Shown piece after piece: positions 25,746 to 35,520 of a DNA stretch of 64,000 nt. The notes below the pieces were generated by a model. The model had not been told where the DNA came from, did no database searches, and saw only the letters and a list, made by a program, of their open reading frames with translations. Location: positions 1 through 64,000 of the forward strand of contig NZ_JAQOSP010000104.1 of the NCBI RefSeq assembly GCF_030068475.1, in the 5' to 3' direction. Position 1 is the stretch's first letter. Each line of letters starts with the position of its first letter. Made by a program: the position numbers and the translations under genes. This DNA comes from Roseofilum acuticapitatum BLCC-M154 (GTDB lineage: Bacteria > Cyanobacteriota > Cyanobacteriia > Cyanobacteriales > Desertifilaceae).

Positions 25746-26132
25746 ATGGATATTAAAAACGTTGCCAAAGCGACTAGCCGTGTAATGGCGAGTTATCTCA
25801 CTTATCAAGCGGTGAAAGTAGTCACGAACCAGTTAAGAGAAACCAATCCCGGTGAAGCGGTTTGGCTGAGTGGATTTTCCTCAACGGGGAAAATTCAGGA
25901 TGGGGAAGCCTATCTTGATGAACTTTTCCAAGCTAAACCAGAGATGGCCTTCCGGGTGATGACGGTACGAGAACATTTGGCCCAAGAAGTTACTGAATTC
26001 TTACCTGAAATGGTTCGCAGTAATATTCAACAAAGCAATATGGAACATCGCCGTCAATATCTTGAACGGGTAACGCAACTTAATATCCCTGATTCTTCTT
26101 CCGATACCCAATCCCCAGCCGATTCAGATTGA
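25746..26132 (+). CDS. rbcX: Rubisco assembly chaperone RbcX
   Basis: A homodimeric chaperone that clamps the C-terminal tail of RbcL during assembly of the L8 core. 128 residues, all-helical. Recognisable segments are DIKNVAKATSRVMASYLTYQ, VVTNQLRETNPGEAVWLSGFSS and the central groove region RVMTVREHLAQEVTEFLPEM. The C-terminal tail (SSSDTQSPADSD) is variable and acidic. It lies 125 bases after rbcL and 54 before rbcS; the three genes form the usual beta-cyanobacterial operon. Confidence 0.97.
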   Translation: MDIKNVAKATSRVMASYLTYQAVKVVTNQLRETNPGEAVWLSGFSSTGKIQDGEAYLDELFQAKPEMAFRVMTVREHLAQEVTEFLPEMVRSNIQQSNMEHRRQYLERVTQLNIPDSSSDTQSPADSD

Positions 26133-26186
26133 GGATTGCTGGATTACTTTGAGTCCAATATTCTAGACACAACTGCTTAAAAAACC

Positions 26187-26528
26187 ATGCAAACTTTACC
26201 TAAAGAGCGCCGTTACGAAACGCTTTCCTATCTGCCTCCTCTGACTGATGCTCAGATCAAGATGCAAATCCAATATATTTTGGATCAAGGCTATATTGCT
26301 GGTGTGGAATTTAGTGAAGATTCCAGCCCGGAAATGCACTACTGGACGCTGTGGAAACTGCCCCTTTTCCATGCTAGAACCGTCAATGAAGTGATGGCTG
26401 AAATTGATGCTTGTCGTGCTGAATATCGCGAAAGCTATGTTCGGGTGATGGGATTTGACAATATTAAACAGTGTCAAGTTCTGAGCTTCATTGTTCACAA
26501 ACCGAATGCGAACCTCCGTCGTTACTAA
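26187..26528 (+). CDS. rbcS: ribulose-1,5-bisphosphate carboxylase small subunit
   Basis: The small subunit capping the RbcL octamer. 113 residues. Family landmarks are [52 protein letters not shown] and the C-terminal [11 protein letters not shown]. Last gene of the rbcLXS operon, followed 30 bases later by an 11-bp perfect terminator stem. Confidence 0.98.
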   Translation: MQTLPKERRYETLSYLPPLTDAQIKMQIQYILDQGYIAGVEFSEDSSPEMHYWTLWKLPLFHARTVNEVMAEIDACRAEYRESYVRVMGFDNIKQCQVLSFIVHKPNANLRRY

Positions 26529-26558
26529 GTTGTAAATTGGTAAATTAGTCGGGTTTGA

Positions 26559-26590
26559 GGAGGGGTAAGTTGCTTACCCCTCCTTTGGTT
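26559..26590 (+). terminator. intrinsic terminator of the rbc operon
   Basis: A perfect 11-bp stem GGAGGGGTAAG / CTTACCCCTCC with a TTG loop, followed by TTTGGTTATTTTTT. Strong rho-independent terminator. Confidence 0.92.
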
Positions 26591-26626
26591 ATTTTTTGCA
26601 GTTGACTCAGGATTGAATCTGGCTCT

Positions 26627-27274
26627 ATGGCTCAAACAATTTGGATTGCACGACATGCTAACCGCTTGGATTTTGTGAATCCGGAGTGGTTTAATACGGC
26701 CGATCGCCGTTACGATCCGCCTTTGTCTGATGATGGTTTGGTGCAGGTGCAGGAGTTGGCCGATCGCCTAAAATCAGAAGGAATTAGCCGAATTTTTGCT
26801 TCTCCTTTTCTGCGAACGGTGCAAACGGCCCATGGGGTGGCGGAAGTCCTCAATTTACCCCTGCGCTTGCATTGGGGCTTGGGAGAGTGGTTAAATCCAG
26901 AGTGGATGACCCAAATGCCTGAAATTCGGTCATGGTCAGAATTGGCGGCTGAGTTTCCCCATCTCGATCCAGAGGTTCCTATTGAGGGAGAACCGGGTTA
27001 TCCTGAAACTGAGGCCCAATGTTTTGCTCGTGCTGGAGAAACTATCCGCACTTTAGTCAATCGGTTTCCGGATGAGGATTTGCTGTTGGTGGGCCATGGT
27101 GCGTCCGTTTTGGGGATGGCGATGGGACTGGTGGATGGGGTGACGGGAGCGGATGTGAATGCGTCTTTGTGCGCTTTGGTGAAGGTGGTCAGAAATGGCG
27201 ATCGCTTCATTATGGAGTTAAATGGGGATACTTCCCATTTAAGTTCTCGTGAAAGTCGAATTCGGTTTAATTAA
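26627..27274 (+). CDS. histidine phosphatase superfamily protein
   Basis: A 215-residue phosphatase of the phosphoglycerate-mutase-like clan. The catalytic His sits in WIARHANR (RHA in place of the common RHG). Further parts are FASPFLRTVQTA with the second Arg and LLVGHGASVLGM with the C-terminal His. The general look (WFNTADRRYDPPLSDDG, PEWMTQ) is closest to the eukaryote-like UBASH3/TFIIIC-tau55 branch, whose substrates are varied. Its stop lies one base before the glucokinase ATG, so the two are translationally linked. A phosphosugar substrate is possible but not shown. Confidence 0.83.
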   Translation: MAQTIWIARHANRLDFVNPEWFNTADRRYDPPLSDDGLVQVQELADRLKSEGISRIFASPFLRTVQTAHGVAEVLNLPLRLHWGLGEWLNPEWMTQMPEIRSWSELAAEFPHLDPEVPIEGEPGYPETEAQCFARAGETIRTLVNRFPDEDLLLVGHGASVLGMAMGLVDGVTGADVNASLCALVKVVRNGDRFIMELNGDTSHLSSRESRIRFN

Positions 27275-27275
27275 G

Positions 27276-28322
27276 ATGACGGTATTATTAGCAGGGGATA
27301 TTGGGGGGACGAAAACGATCCTCAGACTGGTGGAACAAAGCTCTTCAGGGGAACCGTTGAGGGTTTTGGCCCAGCAAAGCTATCCAAGTCAGGAGTTTGG
27401 GGATCTCGTTCCCATTGTCCATCAGTTTTTGCAGGAAGAAGGGCAAGATTGGGGATATCCAGAACGGGCTTGTTTTGCGATCGCCGGCCCGGTGGAGCAG
27501 AATGAAGCAAAATTAACCAATCTCATTTGGCATCTCCAGGGCGATCGCCTGGAAGAGGAGCTACATCTACAACAGGTGAGTTTGATTAATGACTTTGCCG
27601 CCGTGGGTTATGGGATTTTGGGACTCGGCCAGCAGGATCTGTATTGTTTACAGGAAGCCGAAGCTCAACCCCAAGCGCCGATCGCCGTCATTGGTGCAGG
27701 AACGGGTTTAGGACAAGGCTTTTTGCTTCCAGATGCTCAGGGAGAGTATCAGGTATTTTCATCGGAAGGGGGCCATGTAGATTTTGCCCCTCGCACGCTC
27801 CTAGAATCCGATTTATTGCACTATTTGCGAGATAAATATCAGTGGGATCGGGTTTCGGTGGAGCGGGTGGTTTCGGGTATGGGAATTGTGGCCATTTACG
27901 AGTTTTTGCGCGATCGCCAATGGGCTGAAGAATCTCCAGAATTAATACAGGTGTTTAAAACCTGGAAGTCCCAGATCGGTCGCGAAAATAACGAGACCAC
28001 TGTCGATCCGGCTGCTGTGATTTCGCGATCGGCTCAACAAAAGAGCGATCGCCTCAGTGAAGAAACCATGAATATCTTTATGGAGACCTATGGCGCGGAA
28101 GCGGGCAATCTAGCCCTGAAGTTACTCCCCTATGGCGGACTCTATATTGCTGGAGGTGTGGCGGCCAAAAACCTGTCTCTGATGACTGATGGACGCTTTT
28201 TACAGGCTTTCCTGAATAAGGGTCGTATGTCTAGACTCCTCCAAAAAATTCCGATTTACATCATCACCAATCAAGAAGTAGGCTTGATCGGTGCTGCCCT
28301 CTGTGCGGCCAAGAATGAGTAA
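27276..28322 (+). CDS. glk: glucokinase (ROK-unrelated Glk family)
   Basis: Phosphorylates glucose with ATP. About 348 residues from ATG 27276 (MTVLLAGDIGGTKT). A GTG at 27249 is in frame but lies within the preceding gene. Phosphate-1 loop: AGDIGGTKT. Glucose contacts: SLINDFAAVGYG and SSEGGHVDFAPR. Phosphate-2 loop: VIGAGTGLGQGF. The C-terminal LYIAGGVAAKNL is the adenosine site. It begins one base after the phosphatase stop (stop TAA at 27272-27274), a tight two-gene unit probably for sugar phosphate handling. Confidence 0.92.
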   Translation: MTVLLAGDIGGTKTILRLVEQSSSGEPLRVLAQQSYPSQEFGDLVPIVHQFLQEEGQDWGYPERACFAIAGPVEQNEAKLTNLIWHLQGDRLEEELHLQQVSLINDFAAVGYGILGLGQQDLYCLQEAEAQPQAPIAVIGAGTGLGQGFLLPDAQGEYQVFSSEGGHVDFAPRTLLESDLLHYLRDKYQWDRVSVERVVSGMGIVAIYEFLRDRQWAEESPELIQVFKTWKSQIGRENNETTVDPAAVISRSAQQKSDRLSEETMNIFMETYGAEAGNLALKLLPYGGLYIAGGVAAKNLSLMTDGRFLQAFLNKGRMSRLLQKIPIYIITNQEVGLIGAALCAAKNE

Positions 28323-28352
28323 TGGGTAATGAGTAATGAGTAGCTCATTCCT

Positions 28353-28403
28353 CCCCATCTCCCCATCCCCCCATCCCCCCATCCCCCCATCTCCCCATCC
28401 CCC
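28353..28403. repeat. CCCCAT-type low-complexity repeat
   Basis: Six or more irregular CCCCATC(T/C) units between glk and tRNA-Glu. The minus strand has several runs of four or more G and could form a G-quadruplex. A related GGGGAGAT/CCCCCAT pair flanks 38170-38285. Confidence 0.7.
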
Positions 28404-28481
28404 GACTCTCAAAAAAAATTTCCCACTGAGGGTTGACAGCTTAAAAAACCTTAGTTATGATGATTAAGGTGAATAAAACAA

Positions 28482-28554
28482 GCCCCCATCGTCTAGAGGC
28501 CTAGGACACCTCCCTTTCACGGAGGCGACAGGGATTCGAATTCCCTTGGGGGTA
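28482..28554 (+). tRNA. tRNA-Glu (UUC)
   Basis: A 73-base cloverleaf. Acceptor stem GCCCCCA with TGGGGGT (one G-U), discriminator A at 28554, CCA not encoded. The anticodon arm CCTCC-CTTTCAC-GGAGG has anticodon TTC. The T arm GGGATTCGAATTCCC is canonical. In cyanobacteria this charged tRNA also supplies glutamate for tetrapyrrole synthesis. It is followed by a terminator-like hairpin. Confidence 0.96.
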
Positions 28555-28574
28555 TATAAAACAGAATATAGTAT

Positions 28575-28612
28575 TGTAGGGGTAGAAACTTTTCCGCCCC
28601 TACAGTGTTTTT
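28575..28612 (+). terminator. terminator of tRNA-Glu
   Basis: TGTAGGGG and CCCCTACA form an 8-bp stem, with additional GAAA/TTTT pairing in the loop, followed by GTGTTTTT. It may also serve the convergent UbiB-type gene ending at 28625. Confidence 0.65.
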
Positions 28613-28624
28613 AAAGAACCTTAG

Positions 28625-30340
28625 CTAAGAAATACGGTTGAGGCGGTTGCGTAGGGAGAGGCGAAAGAGCGATCGCAGACAGAACACAGTAAACAACCCC
28701 GATCCACACAAAAGGGCGATCGCCCATGCAGAAAATTGGCCCACAAACAAAATGGTGCTGGAAATCAACGTAAAGCCAGCGCCACAGAGATAGAGTAGGC
28801 TTTGTAGTCCTAAGCTGAGAGACTCCAACAGGCGATCGCTCTCTTTCGCTCTCACCGAAAACATCAAGTCTCCCCCATCCATTCGTTTCCCTAACTGCTC
28901 CAAGAATTCATCCGTAACCTTGGACTTTTCAAAGGGGGACTGTACCCACAACTTCACCTGTCTTAGAGTTTCGCCGACTAAATATCCCGTCCCTTTCCCC
29001 GCAGTCACTTCCCGAATAAAGGGTTGAGAAGAGGCAGCGAAATTATATTCTGGGTCTAAAATACGAGCAATACCATCTAAAGTCGTGAGAGCCTTTAACA
29101 CAAACGTCATCTCTGCGGGTAAACGAAAGGGTTGCTGCTCAAACATGGCATAGAGTTCATCTTTAATTAAAGTAAACTCGCGAAAATTCACCGGTCGTTC
29201 TGTAAATCGATCCAACAAAAATGCAATCAAGCGACGCACAGGAGTCATATCCGCCATGGGTTCAATTAAACCCATATTGATCAAGGTCTCTACAACTTCG
29301 TCGGTATCCTTGCGTAAGACCGCAAAAAAATTGCGGATCATTTGGTCTTTGGCCAAAGATTGAATTTCTCCCATCATGCCAAAATCATAGAAAATCAGTT
29401 GTCCTTTAGAGGTAACGGCTAAATTACCGGGATGGGGATCGGCTTGGAAAAAGCCATCTAAGAGGAGTTGCTTGAGATAGCAACAAATGCCAATTTGGTT
29501 GATTTTCTGAGGATCGAGACCGCAGGCGATCAGAGCGGCGCGGTTATCGACTTTAATGCCCGGTAAATATTCAATGGTTAAGACTTTGTGGGTGGTGTAG
29601 CGCCAATAAATCCGAGGGACGATAATTTTAGGGTCTTTGGCAAAGTTTTGCCGGAAGCGGTCTGCATTTAAGCCTTCTTGTTTGTAGTCAATTTCTTGAT
29701 AGAGAATGCGGAAGAATTCACTATAGATGGTTCGCAGTTCATATTTGCGCGTCCAAGCAAACATAAATTCGGTGACTTGGATGGCTCGATAGATGGCTTT
29801 AGCATCGACATCGAATAGGGCTTTGAGTCCGGGACGTTGGACTTTGATCACCACTTCTTCTTGGGTGTGGAGGGTGGCGCGATGGACTTGGCCTAAACTG
29901 GCAGCAGCGAGGGGCAGGGGATCGAAGTCGCGGAAGATCGCCCCTACGGATGCGCCTAGTTCTAGCTCGATAATGGCGATCGCCGTTTGGACTTCAAAGG
30001 CAGGAACTTGATCTTGCAGTTGTTCCAGGGCTTCTACATATTCGACGGGTAAGAGATCGGCCCTAGTGGAGAGAGACTGACCAATTTTAATAAATGTCGG
30101 GCCCAGCTTCAGTAACGTTTGTACTAAACCCCTAGCCCGTTTGCGTTTGAGGGCAGAAGAGGGGCCTCCACGCCAGCGATCCCACAGTAATAGGGTGATG
30201 AAGCGAAAAGCCGCCAAAAAAATTTGAATTTGGCGAATGACTGGAGAATAGGTGAGTTTTTGCCAACGTCGTAGGGAGGAAGGTTGAGTAATTTTGAGCA
30301 TTCTGGGGGCTGACCCGTTAACATTCACAACCGCTATCAC
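28625..30340 (-). CDS. ABC1/UbiB family atypical kinase
   Basis: A 571-residue protein kinase-like (ABC1K/UbiB) member. The family KxGQ motif is in LGPTFIKIGQSLSTRADLLP. It also has the Ala-rich loop AAASLGQVHRA, the invariant Lys VVIKVQRPG, the catalytic loop FFQADPHPGNLAV and the metal site IFYDFGMMGE. Two hydrophobic helices lie at the C-terminus (LLYLCGAGFTLISSTILFVGQF, AIALLCGSGLFTVFCL). Family members support quinone and tocopherol metabolism in thylakoids and plastoglobules. ATG at 30340 or M14 (30301) could be the start. It follows a sensor kinase by nine bases on the same strand, suggesting coexpression. Confidence 0.9.
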   Translation of the reverse strand: MIAVVNVNGSAPRMLKITQPSSLRRWQKLTYSPVIRQIQIFLAAFRFITLLLWDRWRGGPSSALKRKRARGLVQTLLKLGPTFIKIGQSLSTRADLLPVEYVEALEQLQDQVPAFEVQTAIAIIELELGASVGAIFRDFDPLPLAAASLGQVHRATLHTQEEVVIKVQRPGLKALFDVDAKAIYRAIQVTEFMFAWTRKYELRTIYSEFFRILYQEIDYKQEGLNADRFRQNFAKDPKIIVPRIYWRYTTHKVLTIEYLPGIKVDNRAALIACGLDPQKINQIGICCYLKQLLLDGFFQADPHPGNLAVTSKGQLIFYDFGMMGEIQSLAKDQMIRNFFAVLRKDTDEVVETLINMGLIEPMADMTPVRRLIAFLLDRFTERPVNFREFTLIKDELYAMFEQQPFRLPAEMTFVLKALTTLDGIARILDPEYNFAASSQPFIREVTAGKGTGYLVGETLRQVKLWVQSPFEKSKVTDEFLEQLGKRMDGGDLMFSVRAKESDRLLESLSLGLQSLLYLCGAGFTLISSTILFVGQFSAWAIALLCGSGLFTVFCLRSLFRLSLRNRLNRIS

Positions 30341-30349
30341 AGCCTAGCA

Positions 30350-31435
30350 TTAACTCTGGGGAAGGATTAGGGTAAAACAGGTTTCCCAGGATGAGCCAGA
30401 GTTAAGGGGTTGACTGTGGACGGTGATGGTTCCTCCTAATTGTTCCACTAAAGCCTTCACCAGGGCTAGGCCTAAACCGGTTCCGGCGATCGCCCGCTCG
30501 GTGACTCCAGTTCCGCGACGGAATTTCTGGAAAACTTCGCCTAATTCCTCTGCCTGAATTCCCATACCTTGATTGGCGATCGCCACTTGTACTCCTTTTA
30601 TCCCTTCTGCCTGATAGGGTTGCACCAGGATCTTAACCTGACTCTGGGCATCGGAGAATTTGCCCGCATTGGCGAGCAACTCTGCTAGAATGCGCTTGAC
30701 ACTCTCTGGTTCAGTTTCTAGGCTTGTAGCTTCTGGAGCAATCTCTAGGTTCAGAGTCAAATGCTTATGGCTCCATTGGTTCTCAAAACTAGCGGTGACT
30801 TGCTCCATCAACTCTTGCAGATCTAACGCTTGATGGTCAGTCTCTACCGTCTGCTCTTCCAATTCTTGCAGAGCGAGTAAGTCATTAATCAGATGAATTT
30901 CCTGTTGGCATTGACTGTCCAAAATTTCCAGATATTTTTGTTGGCGATCGGCTGAAATTCCCGGTTGGCGTAACATCCGGATCGCCAAGCACATACTGGT
31001 TAGAGGAGTCCGCAGTTCATGGCTAATGGTACTTAAGAATTCATCCTTAAGTTCATTCAGATGGCGTAGCTCTTCCACCTGACGGCGGGTTTGTTCATAG
31101 AGTTTGGCTTGCACTTTCAAGCTCAATTCTAATTGGGCCGTGCGCTCGGCCACTAAGACTTGGAATTGGCGCAGGGTTTGGGGAGTTGGGGAGACAGACC
31201 CCGGAACAGCACTCACCCCAACACAGGCACTGTCTGGTAATGAAAGTCCCCGGTCTAAATTCAAATTTTCCATAGTAGAATTCCATGCTGGAGTACAAGT
31301 ATCACCAGATTCTAGAGTGTAGGGTAGGCTATAATTAGCTCGATCGAGGGTTTGGGTACAATTTATATCCGTATTTTTACCACTACTAAGTCCCTTAAAT
31401 GACATACTTTTTGTACCCCCACATTGATTAATCAT
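30350..31435 (-). CDS. soluble sensor histidine kinase
   Basis: A 361-residue two-component kinase without membrane segments. The first 100 residues are low in recognisable domains. Then come a helical linker with KVQAKLYEQTRRQVEELRHLNELKDEF, the phosphoacceptor STISHELRTPLTSM, an N box (LAELLANAGKFSD), a G1-like segment (IANQGMGIQAEELG) and G2 (AGTGLGLALV). The G1 Asp is replaced (VAIANQGMGI in place of VxDxGxGI), so nucleotide binding may be altered. It lies nine bases upstream of the UbiB-type kinase gene. The 263-base gap before HerA is AT-rich, with TTAATTAATTAATT near 31674 and no visible gene. Confidence 0.85.
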   Translation of the reverse strand: MINQCGGTKSMSFKGLSSGKNTDINCTQTLDRANYSLPYTLESGDTCTPAWNSTMENLNLDRGLSLPDSACVGVSAVPGSVSPTPQTLRQFQVLVAERTAQLELSLKVQAKLYEQTRRQVEELRHLNELKDEFLSTISHELRTPLTSMCLAIRMLRQPGISADRQQKYLEILDSQCQQEIHLINDLLALQELEEQTVETDHQALDLQELMEQVTASFENQWSHKHLTLNLEIAPEATSLETEPESVKRILAELLANAGKFSDAQSQVKILVQPYQAEGIKGVQVAIANQGMGIQAEELGEVFQKFRRGTGVTERAIAGTGLGLALVKALVEQLGGTITVHSQPLNSGSSWETCFTLILPQS

Positions 31436-31698
31436 TGATTCAAAAAACTAAAAGTCTTTAGCTTGAAGGAGATGCCCAAATTGTTAATATTCACAGCTTG
31501 AAACTCACTTCACTCTTCTGATGCATTGGGTTGAGTTACTTATTCATCAACCCCAACTACAGGGTACAATAATGTCCTCCCTAAAGAGATCCGAAAATTC
31601 CACAAACTTTCTCCAAACGACAAGCAACTTACTAGCAATAATCTGCCAATCTAGTTGTTTTTTTTATGTTTTCTTAATTAATTAATTCAGGGTAGACT

Positions 31699-33399
31699 AT
31701 GATCGGTAGACAATCATCCGTATCATCCCAATCCAAGGCTTCGGCTGAGATTATTGGCACGGTCAAAGGCCCAGGTGAAACGGGCAATCAATATGTATTT
31801 ATTACAACGAATAATCGCCAAGTCAAAATCGGCGAATTGGTTTATTATTCGTTGATTTCAGAGGATAAAAATCAGCAAATTCTCGGTAAGATATCAAGTA
31901 TAAGTCTAATCGATCACTTGCCCGATCGCATCTTTGCCGATCCAGAAACGAGTCCAGAGGCGATCGCCGCTTTAGTGGGATTTACGGATAAAAACCCGGA
32001 ATTGTATGAGGTTGGCGTAGAAGTAATTGGGTATTTTCACCCGAATTTAGGATTTCTTAACCCTCGCCAGTCCCCCGATCCGGGAGCGAAGGTGATGTTG
32101 GCGAGCGATCGCCTCTTGCAGTCCGTAATCAACCGCAAACAAGCCGGAGAAGTCGGTAGCGCCCACATGGGATCGATTCTCCTGCGTCCGGGTGGCAATG
32201 TGCCCGTAGTTTTAGATGTAAAAGAATTAGTCAGTACCCACCTAGCTATTCTTGCGGGCACGGGTTCCGGAAAATCCTACACGGCTGGGGTACTGATTGA
32301 AGAGTTTCTCGCCCCCCACAACCGCGCCCCGGTCTTAATTTTCGACCCCCACGGAGAGTATGGAACCCTAGCCGACTTACAAGGCCATGCGGCTTTTCGC
32401 GGTGAAGATGGCTATAGTCCCCAGGTGAAAATTCTGCTGCCAGAAGACGTGCATATCCGGCTGTCGTCCTTGGACTACTATGATATTTTGATGCTGTTGC
32501 CGACCATGAGCGATCGCCAACAGTCCATCCTCCACCAAGCCTTCAGCATCCTCAAAAGACACAAAAACTCCGAATATCGCTGGGATGTACAAGACCTGAT
32601 CGCCGCCGTTTATGAAGCCGATCGCCAAACCGACGACGAAGGGAACGAAAAAGTAGGAACCTCAGCCCCTGCTCTGGAATGGAAACTCGAACGGTTAGAG
32701 CGATCGCCCCATTTCCACGCCTACAAACACCTCACCCCCCAAAACCTCTTTGAACCCGGCCAAGTCACCGTTCTGCAAATGAACGAAATCCCCCAAGAAG
32801 AACAACAAGTCATCTGTGCCGCCCTTTTGCGCCAAAGCTATCAAGCGCGGATGAACACCCAAAAACAAAAGCTCCTCCCCGACGATGATAACTATCTTCC
32901 CTTCCCCGTCTTCATCCTCCTCGAAGAAGCCCATCGCTTCGCCCCCGCTCACGAACCCTCCCGGTGTAAAGCCATGTTGCGAACCATCCTCAGCGAAGGG
33001 CGTAAATTTGGCCTCGGAGTCGGACTGATCACCCAGCGCCCCGGTAAACTCGACTCCGACGTACTCTCCCAATGCATGAGCCAATTTCTACTCCGCATCA
33101 TCAACCCCGTAGACCAAGACAGCCTCAAACATGGGGTCGAAGCAGCCGGACGGGACTTGCTCAACGAACTCCCCGCCCTCACCAAAGGTCAAGCCATCAT
33201 TTCCGGTGCTTGTGTCAATACCCCCGTCCTCTGTCGCATCCGCCAACGGCTCACCCGTCATGGAGGCGACACCCTCAACGCCCCCGAACTCTGGCAACAT
33301 TACTTCCAAAAAGACCAACAGCAACAACGGCAAGCCAGCAGTGCCCCACCCGCCAAACGAGAAGCGCCCCAAGTCTTCAATGGACGTAGTATTGATTAA
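31699..33399 (+). CDS. HerA-like DNA translocase ATPase (DUF87)
   Basis: A 566-residue hexameric FtsK/HerA-type ATPase. An N-terminal HAS-barrel-like region (about 14-130; IIGTVKGPGETGNQYVFITTNN) precedes the motor domain. Walker A is LAGTGSGKSYTAGVL, Walker B is FPVFILLEEAHRFAP, and the sensor/arginine region is LSEGRKFGLGVGLITQRPGKLD. In archaea and many bacteria HerA works with the nuclease NurA in DNA end resection. No NurA lies beside it here, so a distant partner or another role is likely. The C-terminus is Gln/Pro-rich and probably disordered. Confidence 0.88.
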   Translation: MIGRQSSVSSQSKASAEIIGTVKGPGETGNQYVFITTNNRQVKIGELVYYSLISEDKNQQILGKISSISLIDHLPDRIFADPETSPEAIAALVGFTDKNPELYEVGVEVIGYFHPNLGFLNPRQSPDPGAKVMLASDRLLQSVINRKQAGEVGSAHMGSILLRPGGNVPVVLDVKELVSTHLAILAGTGSGKSYTAGVLIEEFLAPHNRAPVLIFDPHGEYGTLADLQGHAAFRGEDGYSPQVKILLPEDVHIRLSSLDYYDILMLLPTMSDRQQSILHQAFSILKRHKNSEYRWDVQDLIAAVYEADRQTDDEGNEKVGTSAPALEWKLERLERSPHFHAYKHLTPQNLFEPGQVTVLQMNEIPQEEQQVICAALLRQSYQARMNTQKQKLLPDDDNYLPFPVFILLEEAHRFAPAHEPSRCKAMLRTILSEGRKFGLGVGLITQRPGKLDSDVLSQCMSQFLLRIINPVDQDSLKHGVEAAGRDLLNELPALTKGQAIISGACVNTPVLCRIRQRLTRHGGDTLNAPELWQHYFQKDQQQQRQASSAPPAKREAPQVFNGRSID

Positions 33400-33514
33400 T
33401 GTTTCGCGATCGCTTTATCGGGATTCTCCAACAGATAAAATAGAAACTGATACCCCCTCTCCCGTGGAAGAAAAAGATAGGGGGTGAGGGCTATAGCGTT
33501 TAGCCAATTTATGA

Positions 33515-35512
33515 ATGGTCAAGATCATGTCTAAATTTTTCAAAAATCAAGGTTCCATCACTCAAAAAACACTTCTTCAGATCAGTCTTAGTGTCACCCT
33601 CATTATTACCGGTTCCACTGCTCTCAACTACTGGCAACTCCTATCGAGCCTCAAGAGCCAAAAACAAGAGCAACTCAAAGAATATGTAATCGAGAGAGTA
33701 GCCAGAGAACAAGAAATTTTCGATCTTGCCGCCGATAATCATGCCATCCTCAAAGAAGCCATTCTGAATTCAGAGCAATCACCCAATTCCCAACAGATCC
33801 AACAAAATTTCGATCGCTTATTTGTCCGCTATACAGATGGAGTGATTCGCAATCGTCCAGAACTCTTTAACGGCACAGAAGAATCCGGTGTTTATATTGG
33901 TAAATCAGCCTCCCTTACCCCAACCCTTCGCCGTCAGATTCCAGAGTGGAAAACCTTATCAGAAACCTATGGCAGAGCCTGGCATAATCGTTTTCAAAGT
34001 ACCTTCTTAATGACCCCCGATAATATTACCATTGTCTACTGGCCAGAAGTCCCCAATTATGTTTATGAAGCCGATGCCAATTTTTATATGCCAGAACAAG
34101 AAGAATATCAAGTGGCTGTGGTTCAAAATAATCCCCTCAGAACAACCGCTTGGACAGCTCCCTACCGTGAAGACGTGAGTCAATTATGGTTAGTAACTGC
34201 GGTTACGCCTGTTGATATCAATGGTCAGCAAATTATATCCATTGGCCATGATGTTATTCTCAATGATTTAGTCGATCGCACTGTAAATAGTACAGTGGAA
34301 GGAGGTTATAACTTAATTTTTCGAGGGGATGGTCATCTGATTGTCCATCCCGAATTAATGAATCAATTGCAAGATAGAAATCAGCCTTTTCTTATTCAAG
34401 AGTCTGGAAATCAAAACTTAATTCATATATTTGAATTAGTTACCCAAGCCGATACCAACAAAATAGTAATTGAGAACACTCAAGACAATCAATATTTAGC
34501 TGTCCAGAAAATCAACGGCCCTGAATTGTATTTTGTTACTGTTTTCCCTAAAAATATTCTCGCTCAAAGAGCTGTCGGTTTTGCTTTATCTAATGTAGAA
34601 ATGGGTTTAGCATTACTGGTGACCATTGTAGGATTTATTATTATTATTCTGAATACCCAAGTCACAAAGCCCTTAAAGCGATTGATCGATGCTACCCAGA
34701 AAATTGCTCAAGGAGATTATCATATCTCTATTCCTGAATATTCTCAAGATGAATTGGGAATGCTGGCCCACTCATTTAATTTAATGGCAACAGAGCTTTT
34801 ACATCGGCAGAAAGCAATAGAAACAGCTCTTCAAAAAGAAAAAAACTTAGCGGATAAAGTTACTAATACCCTGGAAAGGCAAGCCAGCTCTGTACAGCAA
34901 GTAACGACAACCATGGATGAGCTAAATGCATCGGCTCAGGTTTCAGCAAACCAAGCCTCAGAAGCGGCGATTAGTGCCCAAGAAATCTTAGATTTACTAG
35001 AAGGAAAGCATGAAAGATTATCCACAGATGGCTATTCTAATTTAAAGGATAAAATTGAAAAGTTAGCTAAAGAAATTTCTCACTTAAGTGAACAAATTGG
35101 TAAAATTGGGATGATTTCGGGAGTGGTTAGTGATTTGGCTAATCAAACCAATATGTTAGCCTTGAATGCAGCAGTTGAGGCAGTACGAGCAGGAGAAAAT
35201 GGTCAAGGGTTTAGCGTTATTGCGACAGAGATTCGCAAATTGGCGGATCAAAGTCGAGCTTCAGCAGAGGCGATTAATAATTTAGCGATCAATATTCAAA
35301 AGGCGATGAATTCTACCGTTGATATTACTGAGTCAAGTAAAAATTCTTTTAATACGATGATTGACTCTGTGAATCATATTGTGATTAATTCTGAACAATT
35401 GTCCTTGAATGCGAATCAGCAAGCGATGGCGATTGAACAAGTTTTAAATGCTATGAACGAGTTGAATCAGTCTACGACCCCTTACAGCACCTTGCGCGGT
35501 AATGAGGTGTAG
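33515..35512 (+). CDS. methyl-accepting chemotaxis-type receptor with shortened C-terminus
   Basis: A 665-residue transmembrane receptor. Helix 1 is near 20-42 ([21 protein letters not shown]). A periplasmic dCache region follows to about 360 ([41 protein letters not shown]). Helix 2 is near 363-385 ([20 protein letters not shown]), then a HAMP domain ([18 protein letters not shown]). The signalling domain tip is [24 protein letters not shown]. The last residues, [13 protein letters not shown], do not continue the expected heptad pattern, and a palindromic repeat begins nine bases after the stop. The end therefore looks truncated. No CheA/CheW lies nearby. Likely a phototaxis or chemotaxis (pilJ/hmp-like) sensor. 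Confidence 0.88.
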   Translation: MVKIMSKFFKNQGSITQKTLLQISLSVTLIITGSTALNYWQLLSSLKSQKQEQLKEYVIERVAREQEIFDLAADNHAILKEAILNSEQSPNSQQIQQNFDRLFVRYTDGVIRNRPELFNGTEESGVYIGKSASLTPTLRRQIPEWKTLSETYGRAWHNRFQSTFLMTPDNITIVYWPEVPNYVYEADANFYMPEQEEYQVAVVQNNPLRTTAWTAPYREDVSQLWLVTAVTPVDINGQQIISIGHDVILNDLVDRTVNSTVEGGYNLIFRGDGHLIVHPELMNQLQDRNQPFLIQESGNQNLIHIFELVTQADTNKIVIENTQDNQYLAVQKINGPELYFVTVFPKNILAQRAVGFALSNVEMGLALLVTIVGFIIIILNTQVTKPLKRLIDATQKIAQGDYHISIPEYSQDELGMLAHSFNLMATELLHRQKAIETALQKEKNLADKVTNTLERQASSVQQVTTTMDELNASAQVSANQASEAAISAQEILDLLEGKHERLSTDGYSNLKDKIEKLAKEISHLSEQIGKIGMISGVVSDLANQTNMLALNAAVEAVRAGENGQGFSVIATEIRKLADQSRASAEAINNLAINIQKAMNSTVDITESSKNSFNTMIDSVNHIVINSEQLSLNANQQAMAIEQVLNAMNELNQSTTPYSTLRGNEV

Positions 35513-35520
35513 TCGTAAAA

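Noticed and set aside
28353-28403. CRISPR-like array of short repeats
   Set aside because: Units are 6-8 bases, contiguous and irregular with no spacers; this is low-complexity sequence. No CRISPR array was found elsewhere.
33072-33389. Long open frames in other frames over the herA-like gene
   Set aside because: GC-rich codon bias of the real gene leaves shadow frames open; no domains in them, whereas the main frame has complete Walker motifs.
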